Shown here: positions 27,017-36,654 of the stretch, piece by piece
Layout: every line of letters begins with the position of its first letter
How positions within the stretch are numbered: position 1 is the stretch's first letter
DNA from: Betaproteobacteria bacterium
Lineage (GTDB): Bacteria; Pseudomonadota; Gammaproteobacteria; Burkholderiales; Ga0077523
DNA length: 64,000 bases
NCBI GenBank assembly: GCA_016713305.1
Contig: JADJPK010000020.1
Location: 1-64,000 of the forward strand
Reading direction: 5' to 3'
Program-made: the position numbers and the translations under genes
Notes under the pieces: generated by a model
Told to the model about the DNA's origin: nothing
Databases searched by the model: none
What the model saw: the letters and a program-made list of their open reading frames with translations, nothing else

Positions 27017-27817
27017 GTGCTGAAACTGGAAGGGAGGACGGCCCTGGTGGCCGGGGCCGGTTCCGTCGGGCCGGGGTGGAGCAACGGGCGGGCAACGTCG
27101 GTACTCCTGGCGCGGCAGGGAGCCTCGATCCTTGCGCTGGACCGCGACGCGGCTTCGCTGGAAGAGACCGGGCGTCTCGTCGAGTCGGAAGGCGGACGCT
27201 GCGTGACGCACGTCTGCGACATGACGCGGGCAGCGGAGGTCGAGAAGGCGGTCGACCTCTGCCGGAGCACGTTCGGCACCATCGACATCCTGGTGAACAA
27301 TGTCGGAGGATCGGCGCCCGGGGATCCGGTGACGATGACCGAAGAGGTGTGGGATGCCCAGATGGCGCACAACCTCAAGACGGCGTTCCTGGGCTGCAAG
27401 TTCGTGTTGCCGGTCATGGTCGGTCAGGGCCGGGGTGCCATCGTGAACCTGTCTTCCGTGGCGGGGTTGAGAATGGGCACCGAACGCGTCCATGTGGCCT
27501 ATTCCGCGTCGAAGGCGGGCATCCTGGCGCTCACGAAGTCCGTGGCCCTGGCGCATGCGAAGCACGGCATCCGGTGCAATGCAGTCGTGCCGGGGCTCAT
27601 GCACACGCCCCTCGTGGAGCAACGGCTTGCCAGGACCGTCGGGGGCGGAGATCTGGCCGCTCTCATCGAGCGGCGAAACGCCCTGGTGCCGATGGGGCGA
27701 ATGGGCGATGCGTGGGATGTCGCGCACTGCATCCTGTTCCTCGTTTCCGACGAGGCGCGGTACATCACGGCGACGGAAATCGTCGTCGATGGCGGCCTGA
27801 CGTCCGCGGGTATGTAA
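27017..27817 (+). CDS. short-chain dehydrogenase/reductase
   Basis: A 266-residue classical SDR oxidoreductase. The N-terminal cofactor loop reads AGAGSVGPGWSNG, a variant of TGxxxGxG. NNVGGS, the catalytic Ser in VNLSSVAG, and YSASK (Tyr-x3-Lys) are present. Asp in LALDRDAASL after beta-2 favours NAD over NADP. The start is GTG at 27017. It probably oxidises or reduces a hydroxy/keto group of a catabolic intermediate, together with the preceding amidohydrolase. Confidence 0.88.
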   Translation: MLKLEGRTALVAGAGSVGPGWSNGRATSVLLARQGASILALDRDAASLEETGRLVESEGGRCVTHVCDMTRAAEVEKAVDLCRSTFGTIDILVNNVGGSAPGDPVTMTEEVWDAQMAHNLKTAFLGCKFVLPVMVGQGRGAIVNLSSVAGLRMGTERVHVAYSASKAGILALTKSVALAHAKHGIRCNAVVPGLMHTPLVEQRLARTVGGGDLAALIERRNALVPMGRMGDAWDVAHCILFLVSDEARYITATEIVVDGGLTSAGM

Positions 27818-27945
27818 AGCAATGCAGGTCTGAGCAGTCGGCCGCCGATCATCCGCAATCGGCATCGGAACGTTGTTTATACTGTCCGAAGACGGCGTCA
27901 TAGAACGCCGCAGCCAGCCGGGGCCATCAGATTGCGAGTACCGGC

Positions 27946-29888
27946 ATGCGCCTGCAGGAGAAGACGAGGAGGATTTCGCGCGTCGTTGCGGCAACGCGTC
28001 TTGCGCTCGGCGCCATCCTCTGTGCCGGCATCACGTCGCCGGGACTGGCCGAACCATCGGTTCCGGATCTGGCGGATCTGACACTGGAACAGCTCGGCAA
28101 CGTCGTCGTCACATCGGTGTCGCGGCGCGAAGAGCGGCTCATCGAAGCCCCGGCCTCCATCTTCGTCATCAATGCGGACGACATCCGCCGGTCCGCAGCC
28201 CAGACATTGCCCGAGGCGCTTCGTCTCGCGCCAAATCTGAATGTCGCTCGCACGTCGGCTGCAGGCTATGTCGTGAGCGCGAGAGGTTCTCGTCCGGTCT
28301 CGGCAACAAGATGCTGGTGCTGCAGGACGGGAGGATTCTGTACTCCCCGCTGTACTCGGGCGTGTTCTGGGACGCGCAGGACGTGGTCCTGGAGGACGTG
28401 GAACGCATCGAGGTCATCAGCGGTCCCGGCACCACGCTGTGGGGTGCGAATGCGGTGAACGGCGTGATCAACATCATCACCCGTTCTGCCGCCCAGACAC
28501 AGGGAGCGATGGTTTCGCTCGGCGCGGGCGACCGTTCACGCATCAACACGCTCCGGTACGGTACGGAGCTGGGCGAACACGGCAGCCTGCGTTTCTATGG
28601 ACGATTGACGGAACATGAGGGAACGAGCCGTCAGGACGGGACGGCGCTCGTCGACGCGGCAGAGCGGGCGCAGGCGGGATTCCGCGGCGACTGGACGGTC
28701 CGGCAGGACGCGATCATGGTGCAGGGCGATGCCTACCGCGCGCGGATCGACCAGACCACCGGGGGCTTTCGCGATCTCGAAGGAGCCAACCTCATCGGAC
28801 GCTGGACCCGCTCGTTCCAGGACGGGTCCAGCTTGCGGGTGCAGGGGTACTACGACCGTGTCGAGCGCGACCAGCCGGGGGCTGTGCGGGAGAAGCTCGA
28901 CATCGCCGATGCGGAGATTCATCACGCGTTGAGGCCCCATGGCGCTCACCGCGTCCTGTGGGGCGGGGGATATCGCAACGCCGATTCGAAGACCGAGGAG
29001 ATCCCTTTCGCCCCGGCATTTCTTCCGCGATCCCGTACCCTGCAGTCGTGGCATCTGTTCGCGCACGACGAGATCGCGCTGACGCCGACGGTGGATCTCA
29101 CCCTGGGACTCAAGGTGGAGCACAACAGCTACACGGGTGCGGAAGTGCTGCCGAATGCGCGGCTCGCCTGGCGGCTGTCCTGGGAACGGATGGTGTGGCT
29201 CGCTGCAACGCGTGCCGTGCGGGCGCCATCGCGCGTGGATCGCGAGTTCCACTCGATGGGCATCAGTCCCACCACGGTAAGAGGCGGTCCGGAATTCCAA
29301 TCGGAGATTGCCGAGGTGCTGGAGATCGGTTACCGCGCCCAGGCGTCGCCGGGTTTCTCCTATTCCCTCACGGTCTTCCATCACTGGTACGACCGGCTGC
29401 GCAGCTTCGAGCCGCTGCCGGCCGGGGGTGGACTGGAAATCCGGAACAGAATGGAGGGCACGGCTCACGGCGCGGAGGCGTGGGGCACCTATCGGGTGAG
29501 CGACAATTTCCGCCTTTCCGCCGGGGCGGTGTTCCAGCGCATGCAACTGCGGCTGGAACCCGGCAGCTTGAGCGCAGGCGGAGTCGCCGTGCAAGGCAAC
29601 GATCTCGACCACTGGATCACGATGCGCGCGTCGTGGGATCTTTCCAGCCGCCACGAACTGGACGTCGCAGTGCGTCACGTGGGCGACCTGCCTGACCCGG
29701 CCGTGCCGGCCTACACCGCCGTGGATGCGCGACTGGGCTGGCGGGTCACCCGGCCGCTGGAGCTGTCCGTCAGCGTGAAGAATGCATTCGATCACAGCCA
29801 TCCCGAGTTCGGTCCGTTCCCGAGCCGGCCCGAGTTCGCCCGCACGATCTTCTTCAAGGCACTGTGGCGCCCGGGAGCGACACGATGA
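27946..29888 (+). pseudogene. TonB-dependent outer-membrane receptor, one frameshift
   Basis: Outer-membrane TonB-dependent receptor: signal peptide, a TonB-box/plug region (LTLEQLGNVVVTSVSRREERLIEAPASI, then the plug with ISGPGTTLWGANAVNGVINIITRSA), and a barrel ending in FARTIFFKALWRPGATR. The frame breaks at about 28287: AARG-F-SSGLGNK is expected, and the sequence has GGTTCTCG where GGTTTCTCG would restore it, a lost T in a T-run. This is probably an assembly error. The stop overlaps the start of the YfiR-like gene. The receptor, YfiR-like protein and hybrid kinase form a tight three-gene set. Confidence 0.85.
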
Positions 29889-30562
29889 ACGGGAGAGTGC
29901 TTGGCGTGCGTGCGGTCCTGATCGCGCTTGTCTGGGCAGTCAGCCTCTGCGCGCACGGGCAAGTGGCGACGGCCGCAGCAGTGAAGGCGGCCTACATCTA
30001 TCGCTTTCTCGAATACGTGACCTGGCCCGCCGAATCGTTCCGTTCGGCCGAGGATCCCGTGCTGATCGGCACCATGGAATACGACGATGTCGCTGCGGAA
30101 CTCGTTCGCGTCGCCCGGACGCGGCGCATCAACAACCGGCGGATCGAGGTGGTGCTGGTGCGCGAGGAAGCCGGAGTGCATGCCCTTTACGTGGCACGCA
30201 CCGACACGACACGCGGGCAGAGGCTCATCGACAATGCCAGGGAACGCCCGGTACTGGTGATCACGGACGGGCCGGACGGTCTGGACCGGGGCGGCACGAT
30301 CAACTTCGTGCCCTCGGGCGACCGCCTGCAGTTCGAGATCTCCCTGGAAGCGGCCACCCGTGCGGGGCTCACCGTCAGTTCCAGGCTGCTGACGGTGGCG
30401 GTCCGGATTCGCAAGTCGGATGCGAGCGGATCGCGCTACGCGGGCCGGGGATCTCATCTCCTGCATCGGGCCCTCGGGTTCCTCGGCGATACCCTGCTGG
30501 GCCGTGACGGCGCATTCCATCTGGCCGGCGCACCCTCGCACGAGACCTTCGCGTGGCGATGA
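29885..30562 (+). CDS. YfiR-family periplasmic protein
   Basis: A 225-residue exported protein of the YfiR/DUF4154 family: signal peptide, then AAAVKAAYIYRFLEYVTWPAESF typical of the family, VVLVREEAGVHALYVAR, RPVLVITDGPDGLDRGGTINFV and ISLEAATRAGLTVSSRLL. YfiR proteins are periplasmic regulators of a membrane signalling protein. About 50 residues after LLTVAVRI look unrelated to the family and could reflect a missed frameshift near the end. The start overlaps the receptor stop and the end overlaps the kinase start. Confidence 0.85.
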   Translation: MNGRVLGVRAVLIALVWAVSLCAHGQVATAAAVKAAYIYRFLEYVTWPAESFRSAEDPVLIGTMEYDDVAAELVRVARTRRINNRRIEVVLVREEAGVHALYVARTDTTRGQRLIDNARERPVLVITDGPDGLDRGGTINFVPSGDRLQFEISLEAATRAGLTVSSRLLTVAVRIRKSDASGSRYAGRGSHLLHRALGFLGDTLLGRDGAFHLAGAPSHETFAWR

Positions 30563-32466
30563 TGGAGCGGGTGGCCCGGTCGGTACGGGCGAAGCTGCTG
30601 CTTCTGCTGGGCGCGGTGACCGCCATCGCATTGGTCATCTCGGCGATCGCGCTGCTCACCTACGAGGCAAGAACCTACCAGAATCGCTGGGCCCAGGACC
30701 TCTCGGCCCAGGCCGACATCCTGGGCATCTCCAGCTCGGCGGCCATCGCCTTCGAGGACGCCCGTGTCGCCCGGGAAAATCTGCTCCTGCTGCGAAGCCG
30801 GCCGGCCATCCTGGCGGCGGCACTGTACGACGAGCACGGCAGGCTCTTCGCGAGTTTCGTCCGCGATGCCGATCAGCCGCATCCCCCTGCCGTTGCGGAC
30901 AAGTCCGGCATGGTCGTCGATGGAGAGCTGATCACGCTCGTGAAGCCCATCGTCGACGGGTCCTCCTTCGTGGGTTCCGTGTATCTGCGAGCGACGTACG
31001 GGCTGGCGGACCGTATCCGCAGTTACGCGGCCATCCTGTTCGCGGTCTTCGTCCTGAGCCTCTTCGCGGCCGTGGCGATCGGCATCTGGCTCCAGCGCAA
31101 GATCACCGAACCCATCGTGGCCGTGGCGGAGACGGCGCACCAGGTCATCAACACGCGGGACTTCTCGCTGCGGGTGCAGAAGACCACGTCGGACGAGATC
31201 GGCTATCTGGTCGATGCTTTCAACACCATGCTTGCGGAGATCGGGGCGCGATCCGAGGCGCTGATCACGGCGGACCGCATGAAGGACCAGTTCCTGGCCA
31301 CGCTCGCGCACGAGTTGCGAAATCCGCTCGCCCCCATGAGCAATGCGCTTCATCTCATGCGCGTGGCGCCGGACCGGCCGGAGATCATGGAATCGGCCAA
31401 GGACATGCTGGAGCGGCAGTTGCGGCAGATCGTCCGGCTCGTGGACGATCTGCTCGACGTTTCCCGGATCACCACGGGCAAGCTGACGCTGCGCAAGGAG
31501 ATCGTCAGCCTGCAGAGCGTGCTGGCCAACGCGATCGAGATCGCACGTCCGCTCGTGGATTCCCGTGGTCATTCGCTGCGCGTGGATCTGCCGAGAGCCG
31601 AGATCCTGCTCGATGCCGATTCGGCCCGGCTCGCGCAGGTGTTCTCCAATCTGCTCAACAACGCGGCCAAGTACACGGATGAGGGCGGGGCGATCGACGT
31701 GCGTGCCGTGGCGGACAATGGGTCGGTCACGGTCGATGTGGTCGACAACGGCGTCGGCATCGCACCGGAACTGCTGCCCGAAGTGTTCAAGATGTTCACG
31801 CAGCTCGATTCTTCCATCGAGCGGCGCGTCCAATCCGGCCTCGGTGTCGGTCTCGCGTTGTCCCGCCGGCTCATCGAGATGCACGGCGGGGACATAGAGG
31901 CTGTGAGCGAAGGGCGGGGACGAGGATGCTGCTTCCGGGTCCGCCTGCCGATGGTTCTGGCCTATCAGCCGGCCGAGGTTTCCACAGGAGAGGCCCCGGC
32001 GGATGCGGGGCCTCAGGGGCTGCGTGTGCTGATCGTCGACGACAACGTCGATTTCGCCAACAGCCTCGCCGTCATCCTGCGCGAGATGCGTCACGATGTC
32101 GTGGTGGCGCACGACGGGCCCGCGGGAGTGGATCGCGCGCGGGAAATGCTTCCGGACATCGCGTTCGTCGACATCGGCCTGCCCACGATGAACGGATACG
32201 ATGTCGCACGGCTTCTGAGAGCCCAGCCGCCGCGCGCCGGGATGCTTCTCGTGGCCGTCACAGGGTGGGGCCAGGAGGGCGATCGCGCCCAGGCCATGGC
32301 CGCGGGATTCGACCTGCATCTGGTCAAGCCGCTGGACGTGCTGCAACTTCCGGAGGTGCTGCGAATGTACCGGAACAAGTTTGCCCCGGACGTCGCAACC
32401 CCACCGCCGCCGACCCGGCGCGGGCCGGATTCGCCCGCGCCGCTGGGTCCCCGTCTCAATGGATGA
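30553..32466 (+). CDS. CHASE8-type hybrid sensor histidine kinase
   Basis: A 637-residue membrane sensor. Order: transmembrane helix (about 14–36), periplasmic sensor region resembling CHASE8 (about 40–155), second helix (about 158–180), HAMP (about 181–235), HisKA with His253 in LAHELRNPLAPM, HATPase with NLLNNAAKYTDEGG and VVDNGVGIAP, then a receiver (about 491–610) with phospho-acceptor Asp540 in FVDIGLP. The C-terminus is Pro-rich. It likely senses a signal passed from the receptor and YfiR-like protein. A possible second ATG lies at 30559. Confidence 0.92.
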   Translation: MAMMERVARSVRAKLLLLLGAVTAIALVISAIALLTYEARTYQNRWAQDLSAQADILGISSSAAIAFEDARVARENLLLLRSRPAILAAALYDEHGRLFASFVRDADQPHPPAVADKSGMVVDGELITLVKPIVDGSSFVGSVYLRATYGLADRIRSYAAILFAVFVLSLFAAVAIGIWLQRKITEPIVAVAETAHQVINTRDFSLRVQKTTSDEIGYLVDAFNTMLAEIGARSEALITADRMKDQFLATLAHELRNPLAPMSNALHLMRVAPDRPEIMESAKDMLERQLRQIVRLVDDLLDVSRITTGKLTLRKEIVSLQSVLANAIEIARPLVDSRGHSLRVDLPRAEILLDADSARLAQVFSNLLNNAAKYTDEGGAIDVRAVADNGSVTVDVVDNGVGIAPELLPEVFKMFTQLDSSIERRVQSGLGVGLALSRRLIEMHGGDIEAVSEGRGRGCCFRVRLPMVLAYQPAEVSTGEAPADAGPQGLRVLIVDDNVDFANSLAVILREMRHDVVVAHDGPAGVDRAREMLPDIAFVDIGLPTMNGYDVARLLRAQPPRAGMLLVAVTGWGQEGDRAQAMAAGFDLHLVKPLDVLQLPEVLRMYRNKFAPDVATPPPPTRRGPDSPAPLGPRLNG

Positions 32467-32649
32467 CGGGTTCGCGGGGAGCGTACGAGCGGGGCTCCCG
32501 AAGACGCCCCGTCGCCGTGGACCATGGCGACAGAACTGCGGATTGCGGTTGCGGTCGGGTGTGGCTTCGGCATGAGTATTGACGGAGGGGCTCCAGGCGA
32601 CCCGTATTCACGGGCCCTCGAGCGGAATTCCCTGGCGCCGCACGGTACG

Positions 32650-33222
32650 TCATTGCTTCGCGGAGAGCCGCCGAGCCCACTGCGCGTGGAGCGTCACTGT
32701 CCGTAAGGTTTTCCGGGAGAAGTCGCGGATTTCCGGATTGCCGGACGACGCTCCCCTCTCGAGCAGCGCGAGGGTCCTGTCGTGATCCGCCACCCCGGCG
32801 TTCCGGACATACTGGAGATCGAACTCCCTGCCCGAGGCGCGTGACAGTGCGGCGAGTTGGGCACGATGTGCTTCGTCCGTCTCATCCGGCGCCGCCACAC
32901 CCAGGCGTGCCGCCAGAGCCCGCAGTTCCTTCAGAGTGGCCGAATGGTCATCGACCATGGTGCGGGCGAACGAGCGGATCGCCTTGCTGGGCGACTTCCT
33001 GCCGGCGAGTTGCCCGGCTTCGACCTCCGCCAGATTCCCCTGGACCAGAGCCAGGAGGAGTTCCCGGTCTTCGGTCGCGACGGCGCCGGGTGCCCTCGGT
33101 GCGCTGCCCGATGGCGTGGCCTGGACCGACGAGCCGTTCGTGGCACCCGCGCTGTCGGCGGGTTGGGCGGGGACGGCCGCACACGAGACGATCACGAACA
33201 GGACTGCGCGCGGTGCCTTCAT
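32650..33222 (-). CDS. DUF4142 exported protein
   Basis: A 190-residue protein with a signal peptide (cleavage after about PAQPADSAG), a low-complexity linker and a ferritin-like DUF4142 domain (about 50–185). Conserved phrases are VQGNLAEVEAGQLA, SFARTMVDDHSATLKELRALAARLG and YVRNAGVADHDRTLALLE. DUF4142 proteins are helical periplasmic or outer-membrane proteins of unknown function, often stress-linked. It is convergent with the hybrid kinase gene. Confidence 0.85.
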   Translation of the reverse strand: MKAPRAVLFVIVSCAAVPAQPADSAGATNGSSVQATPSGSAPRAPGAVATEDRELLLALVQGNLAEVEAGQLAGRKSPSKAIRSFARTMVDDHSATLKELRALAARLGVAAPDETDEAHRAQLAALSRASGREFDLQYVRNAGVADHDRTLALLERGASSGNPEIRDFSRKTLRTVTLHAQWARRLSAKQ

Positions 33223-33360
33223 GGCCGGCTCCCTGGGAATCGACGGGCCGGGTCAGCGGCAATTCGGGGTCCTGCCATTCCCGGCGGTCACGGCGGCCGG
33301 CCAGCAGTCCAGGCGTCCAGATTGCCCACTCGCGGGTTCCACAACCCCGCGGAGGGCGCC

Positions 33361-34776
33361 ATGAATCGCACCCGAATCGTCAGTCAGCTTGCAGGCGCCA
33401 TGGCGCTGGGAACGAGTGTGTTTCTATGGGCAGCCCCCGGGGCTGAATTCGCGACCGACGACGAAGGGATCGTGGGGACCTACCGCAAGACGGTTCCGGA
33501 CATCGACTTCCGTACCTCGAAGGCGCGCGACGAGGCGAACAAGCCCAAGGTGCATGCGCGGCAACGGGCTTTGCTGGAGGAACGCTACGATCTGTCGGAC
33601 CGGCCGACGGGCATCCGGATGTCGGGGGGCAAGCGCGCCATTCAGGGAGGCACAAGGGTCAGACTGCCACAGGGACTCTCGTGGGAAAGGTTGAGCCAGA
33701 TGCCTCCGGAGGAGATCCGGCAGCGCGATCTCTTCCCGGGGGGGTTCCGGCCGCTGCCCCATGTGAAGCACGAGACCGGCGGCATGGTGTTTCCTCAGTT
33801 CGAGATCGACGAGATCGACCGGCAGGAGCGGCGCACGCTCCTGCGCTTCGATGCGGAGTTCGATCTGCCAGACCATCTGCTTCCGGAGTTCCCGCCGCCG
33901 ATCTTCCTGCAGATGCGTCCGGAACTGGGCGATGTCTCCAAGGGGCAGCTTGTCACGACGCGCAACTTCTTCCAGCTGTTCAACGGCATCATCACGCCGG
34001 TCCAGATGGAAGGACTGCGGCTGCTGCTCACGCCGTTTCCGCAGGAGGAGTTCAATCAAACCGATGACCGGAAGGTCGCGGATCCCCAATTCGGGGTGGC
34101 CTGTCTGGACTGCCATGCCAACTTCAATACCAACGGTGCATTCCACCTGAACCCCGACACGCGTCCGCAGGCGCGCCGCTTCAGGATCGACACGACGAGC
34201 CTGCGCGGGCTTTTCAATCAGCAGATCCACGGCTCCAAGCGGTCCCTGCGTTCCGTCGAGGATTTCACAGAGTTCGAACAACGCACGGCGTACTTCAACG
34301 GCGACCACGTCTCTGCCGACAAGAAGGGCTCGCATCAGCCGAACCGCACCAATCAGGTATCCCTCATGGCCCAGATGCAGAACATGATCGACTTTCCGCC
34401 GGCACCCAAGCTCGACGCCTTCGGAAGGCTGGATCCGCGCAAGGCCACACGGGCGGAACTGGAAGGCGAGCGGATCTTTCATGGCAAGGGAACCTGCAGC
34501 CAGTGCCATTCCGGGCCGGCCTTCATGGATCATCAGATGCACGATCTCCATCTGGAGCGCTTCTATGTCGCCGAGGTGATCAACGGGCAGGACAACGGGG
34601 CCGAGGGGCCGATCAAGACCTTCACGCTGCGCGGCATCAAGGACACGCCGCCCTATCTGCACGACGGCCGGTTGCTCACGCTGGAGGACACCGTGGAGTT
34701 CTTCAATCTGGTGCTGGGGTTGCGCCTCGAAGCCGGGGAGAAGGGCGCGCTGGTGGCATACCTCAGGGCGCTTTGA
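33361..34776 (+). CDS. di-haem cytochrome c peroxidase-like protein
   Basis: A 471-residue exported protein with a signal peptide (about 1–25) and two haem motifs, CLDCH (about 252–256) and CSQCH (about 379–383), in the arrangement of the MauG/cytochrome c peroxidase superfamily. C-terminal family motifs are FTLRGIKDTPPYLHDGRLLTLEDTVEFFNLVLG. The N-terminal 230 residues are longer than in simple peroxidases. Its function is not certain: peroxide reduction or oxidation of an organic or protein substrate. It is not part of a methylamine dehydrogenase (mau) cluster, so it should not be called MauG. Confidence 0.8.
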   Translation: MNRTRIVSQLAGAMALGTSVFLWAAPGAEFATDDEGIVGTYRKTVPDIDFRTSKARDEANKPKVHARQRALLEERYDLSDRPTGIRMSGGKRAIQGGTRVRLPQGLSWERLSQMPPEEIRQRDLFPGGFRPLPHVKHETGGMVFPQFEIDEIDRQERRTLLRFDAEFDLPDHLLPEFPPPIFLQMRPELGDVSKGQLVTTRNFFQLFNGIITPVQMEGLRLLLTPFPQEEFNQTDDRKVADPQFGVACLDCHANFNTNGAFHLNPDTRPQARRFRIDTTSLRGLFNQQIHGSKRSLRSVEDFTEFEQRTAYFNGDHVSADKKGSHQPNRTNQVSLMAQMQNMIDFPPAPKLDAFGRLDPRKATRAELEGERIFHGKGTCSQCHSGPAFMDHQMHDLHLERFYVAEVINGQDNGAEGPIKTFTLRGIKDTPPYLHDGRLLTLEDTVEFFNLVLGLRLEAGEKGALVAYLRAL

Positions 34777-34882
34777 TCCTGCACACCGGCGCGCGCGGCA
34801 GCGCCGGACTGCCCTGTCGCGCGCCAGGGTTCGCCATGGACGACTACAATCGGGCACTCCGTCCCGCAGGACTCGCTTGTCC

Positions 34883-35614
34883 ATGCCTTCCCCCGCGCAC
34901 GTCCGGCAACTCGTCCTGTCACGTCCGCAGGTCCGCAACGCGCTGGACCTTGAGACCACCGAACGTCTGATCGCGTCGCTCGCCCAGGCGGCGAGCGATC
35001 CGGCGGTAAGGGCCATTCTGTTGCGTGGCGAAGGTCCGGGCTTCTGCGCGGGCAGCGACGTCAAGGAAATGGCCCGCCTGTCTCCTGCGGAGCGGCTCCA
35101 TGTGGCGGAGCGCAAGGCGGCCCTCATGCGGGCCTTGCGCGATCTGGACAAGCCTGTCGTGTGCGGTGTCCATGGTTTCGCGCTGGGAGGTGGTTTCATG
35201 CTGGCCATCGGATGCGATGCCGTGGTCACGGCGGCCGACGCAGTGTGGCGTCTACCGGAAGTGGAACTGGGCTTCTTCCCGCCCTGGGGAATCGAAGCGC
35301 TGGCAGGGCGGGTCGGCATGGCCCGCGCGCGCTGGCTCGTCTGGGGGGTGGGCGCACTCGACGGCAGCGAGGCCGGCGCTCTGGGCCTCGCCGAAATCGT
35401 CGTCCCGGCGGGGGAGGTCGAAGAACGTTCCCTCCAGCTTGCGCAGCGTCTTGCCTCTCTGCCTGCGCAGTCCGCAAGTTCCACCAAGCGGTTTTTTCGC
35501 GAACACTTTCCGGTCCCCGGCGACCTCGATGTCAGAGCCCGCGCCGTCTATGGTGAGGATTGTCTGGGGCCAGAGGCAGGCTCCACGTTCGGACGGTTCC
35601 GCTCCCGGGACTGA
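34883..35614 (+). CDS. enoyl-CoA hydratase/isomerase family protein
   Basis: A 243-residue crotonase-fold protein. The oxyanion-hole motifs are GFCAGSDVKEMA (about 55–66) and GFALGGGFMLAIGCDAV (about 94–110). The position of the usual catalytic Glu pair is LPEVELGFFPPWG, with one Glu visible. The start is ATG 34883; a TTG six bases upstream is also possible. It stands alone between the di-haem protein and the purU leader. The substrate is not predictable. Confidence 0.88.
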   Translation: MPSPAHVRQLVLSRPQVRNALDLETTERLIASLAQAASDPAVRAILLRGEGPGFCAGSDVKEMARLSPAERLHVAERKAALMRALRDLDKPVVCGVHGFALGGGFMLAIGCDAVVTAADAVWRLPEVELGFFPPWGIEALAGRVGMARARWLVWGVGALDGSEAGALGLAEIVVPAGEVEERSLQLAQRLASLPAQSASSTKRFFREHFPVPGDLDVRARAVYGEDCLGPEAGSTFGRFRSRD

Positions 35615-35672
35615 ATCGGCCTGCGTCCGGACATCCGGGCGAACAGCTCTGTTCCAATCCGCCGAAAGTTTC

Positions 35673-35699
35673 CTGTGAGTCAAGGTTGTTGACTCACAG
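35673..35699. promoter_or_regulatory. Perfect 11-bp palindrome upstream of purU
   Basis: CTGTGAGTCAA-GGTTG-TTGACTCACAG, 74 nt before the purU start. The right arm contains TTGACT, usable as a −35 element. The size and position fit an operator for the N-methylglutamate operon. The TGTGAGT/ACTCACA half-site also appears upstream of the transporter operon (58318–58357). Confidence 0.6.
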
Positions 35700-35708
35700 A
35701 TACCAATG

Positions 35709-35743
35709 GTGCATCCTGCGAAAAAATATTGCTTGGGATGCAC
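35709..35743. promoter_or_regulatory. Second dyad in the purU leader
   Basis: GTGCATCC, 19 nt of partly AT-rich spacer, then GGATGCAC. The arms are perfect inverted repeats between the 11-bp palindrome and the purU start. It could be a second operator or a leader RNA hairpin. Confidence 0.45.
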
Positions 35744-35772
35744 TTCCTTCACCGATGTGCTTCCAGGGCCGA

Positions 35773-36645
35773 ATGAGTCAAATGTCTGCTTCCACTCGCC
35801 GTTACACCCTTACCCTGTCCTGTGCGGGACGCCTCGGAATCGTCGCCGCCATCAGCGGGCTCGTCGCCCGCCACCAAGGCTGGATCACGGAGGCGAACCA
35901 CTACGTCGATCCGCAGTCCGGGCGGCTCTTCATGAGAATCGAGATCGTGGCGTCGTCGCTTTCGGTCGATCTCCCGGAGTTTCGTTCCCTGATGCTTCCC
36001 ATTGCCGACGAATACGGCATGAAATGGCGCGTGAACGACAGCGCGGAGCGAAAGCGGGTCGTGATCCTCGTGTCGAAGCAGGCGCACTGCCTGTACGACC
36101 TGCTGTCGCGCTGGCAGTCGAAGGATCTCAACATCGACATTCCGTGCGTCATCTCCAACCACGAGAGTTACCGGGACCTCGTCCAATGGCACGGAATACC
36201 GTTCCATCACGTTCCGGTCACCCCGGACAACAAGGCCGAGGCCTACGGCAAGGTGGAGCAGCTCTATCGGGAAGCGGGAGGCGAAGTCATGGTGCTCGCC
36301 CGCTACATGCAGATCCTGTCGCCGGAAATGTGCGAACGTCTGTCCGGCCAGATCATCAACATCCACCACAGCTTCCTGCCCAGCTTCATCGGCGGCAAGC
36401 CCTATCACCAGGCGCACGAGCGTGGCGTCAAGCTCATCGGCGCCACCTGCCACTACGTGACCACGGATCTCGACGAGGGTCCGATCATCGAGCAGGACGT
36501 GATCCGCATCGACCACGCGGACGCGCCGGAAGACCTCGTGCAATACGGCCAGGACATCGAGAAGACCGTGCTGGCCCGGGGCCTGCGATATCACCTCGAG
36601 GACCGCGTCTTCCTGAATGGCCGCAAGACCGTCGTCTTCCGCTGA
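35773..36645 (+). CDS. purU: formyltetrahydrofolate deformylase
   Basis: A 290-residue enzyme hydrolysing 10-formyl-tetrahydrofolate to formate and tetrahydrofolate. An N-terminal ACT domain (about 12–90, CAGRLGIVAAISGLVARHQGWITEA) is followed by the formyltransferase-fold domain with catalytic motif INIHHSFLPSF (Asn, His), ARYMQILSPE and GATCHYVTTDLDEGPIIEQD. It is the first gene of the N-methylglutamate operon, 9 nt before mgdA, where it would drain methyl-derived C1 units to formate and recycle tetrahydrofolate. ATG 35773 or the second ATG at 35782 may be used. Confidence 0.92.
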   Translation: MSQMSASTRRYTLTLSCAGRLGIVAAISGLVARHQGWITEANHYVDPQSGRLFMRIEIVASSLSVDLPEFRSLMLPIADEYGMKWRVNDSAERKRVVILVSKQAHCLYDLLSRWQSKDLNIDIPCVISNHESYRDLVQWHGIPFHHVPVTPDNKAEAYGKVEQLYREAGGEVMVLARYMQILSPEMCERLSGQIINIHHSFLPSFIGGKPYHQAHERGVKLIGATCHYVTTDLDEGPIIEQDVIRIDHADAPEDLVQYGQDIEKTVLARGLRYHLEDRVFLNGRKTVVFR

Positions 36646-36654
36646 TCTTCCCCC

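Noticed and set aside
33361..34776. Possible MauG for methylamine dehydrogenase
   Set aside because: There are no mauA/mauB genes in the window and methylamine is handled by the N-methylglutamate pathway; the protein is only a superfamily member.
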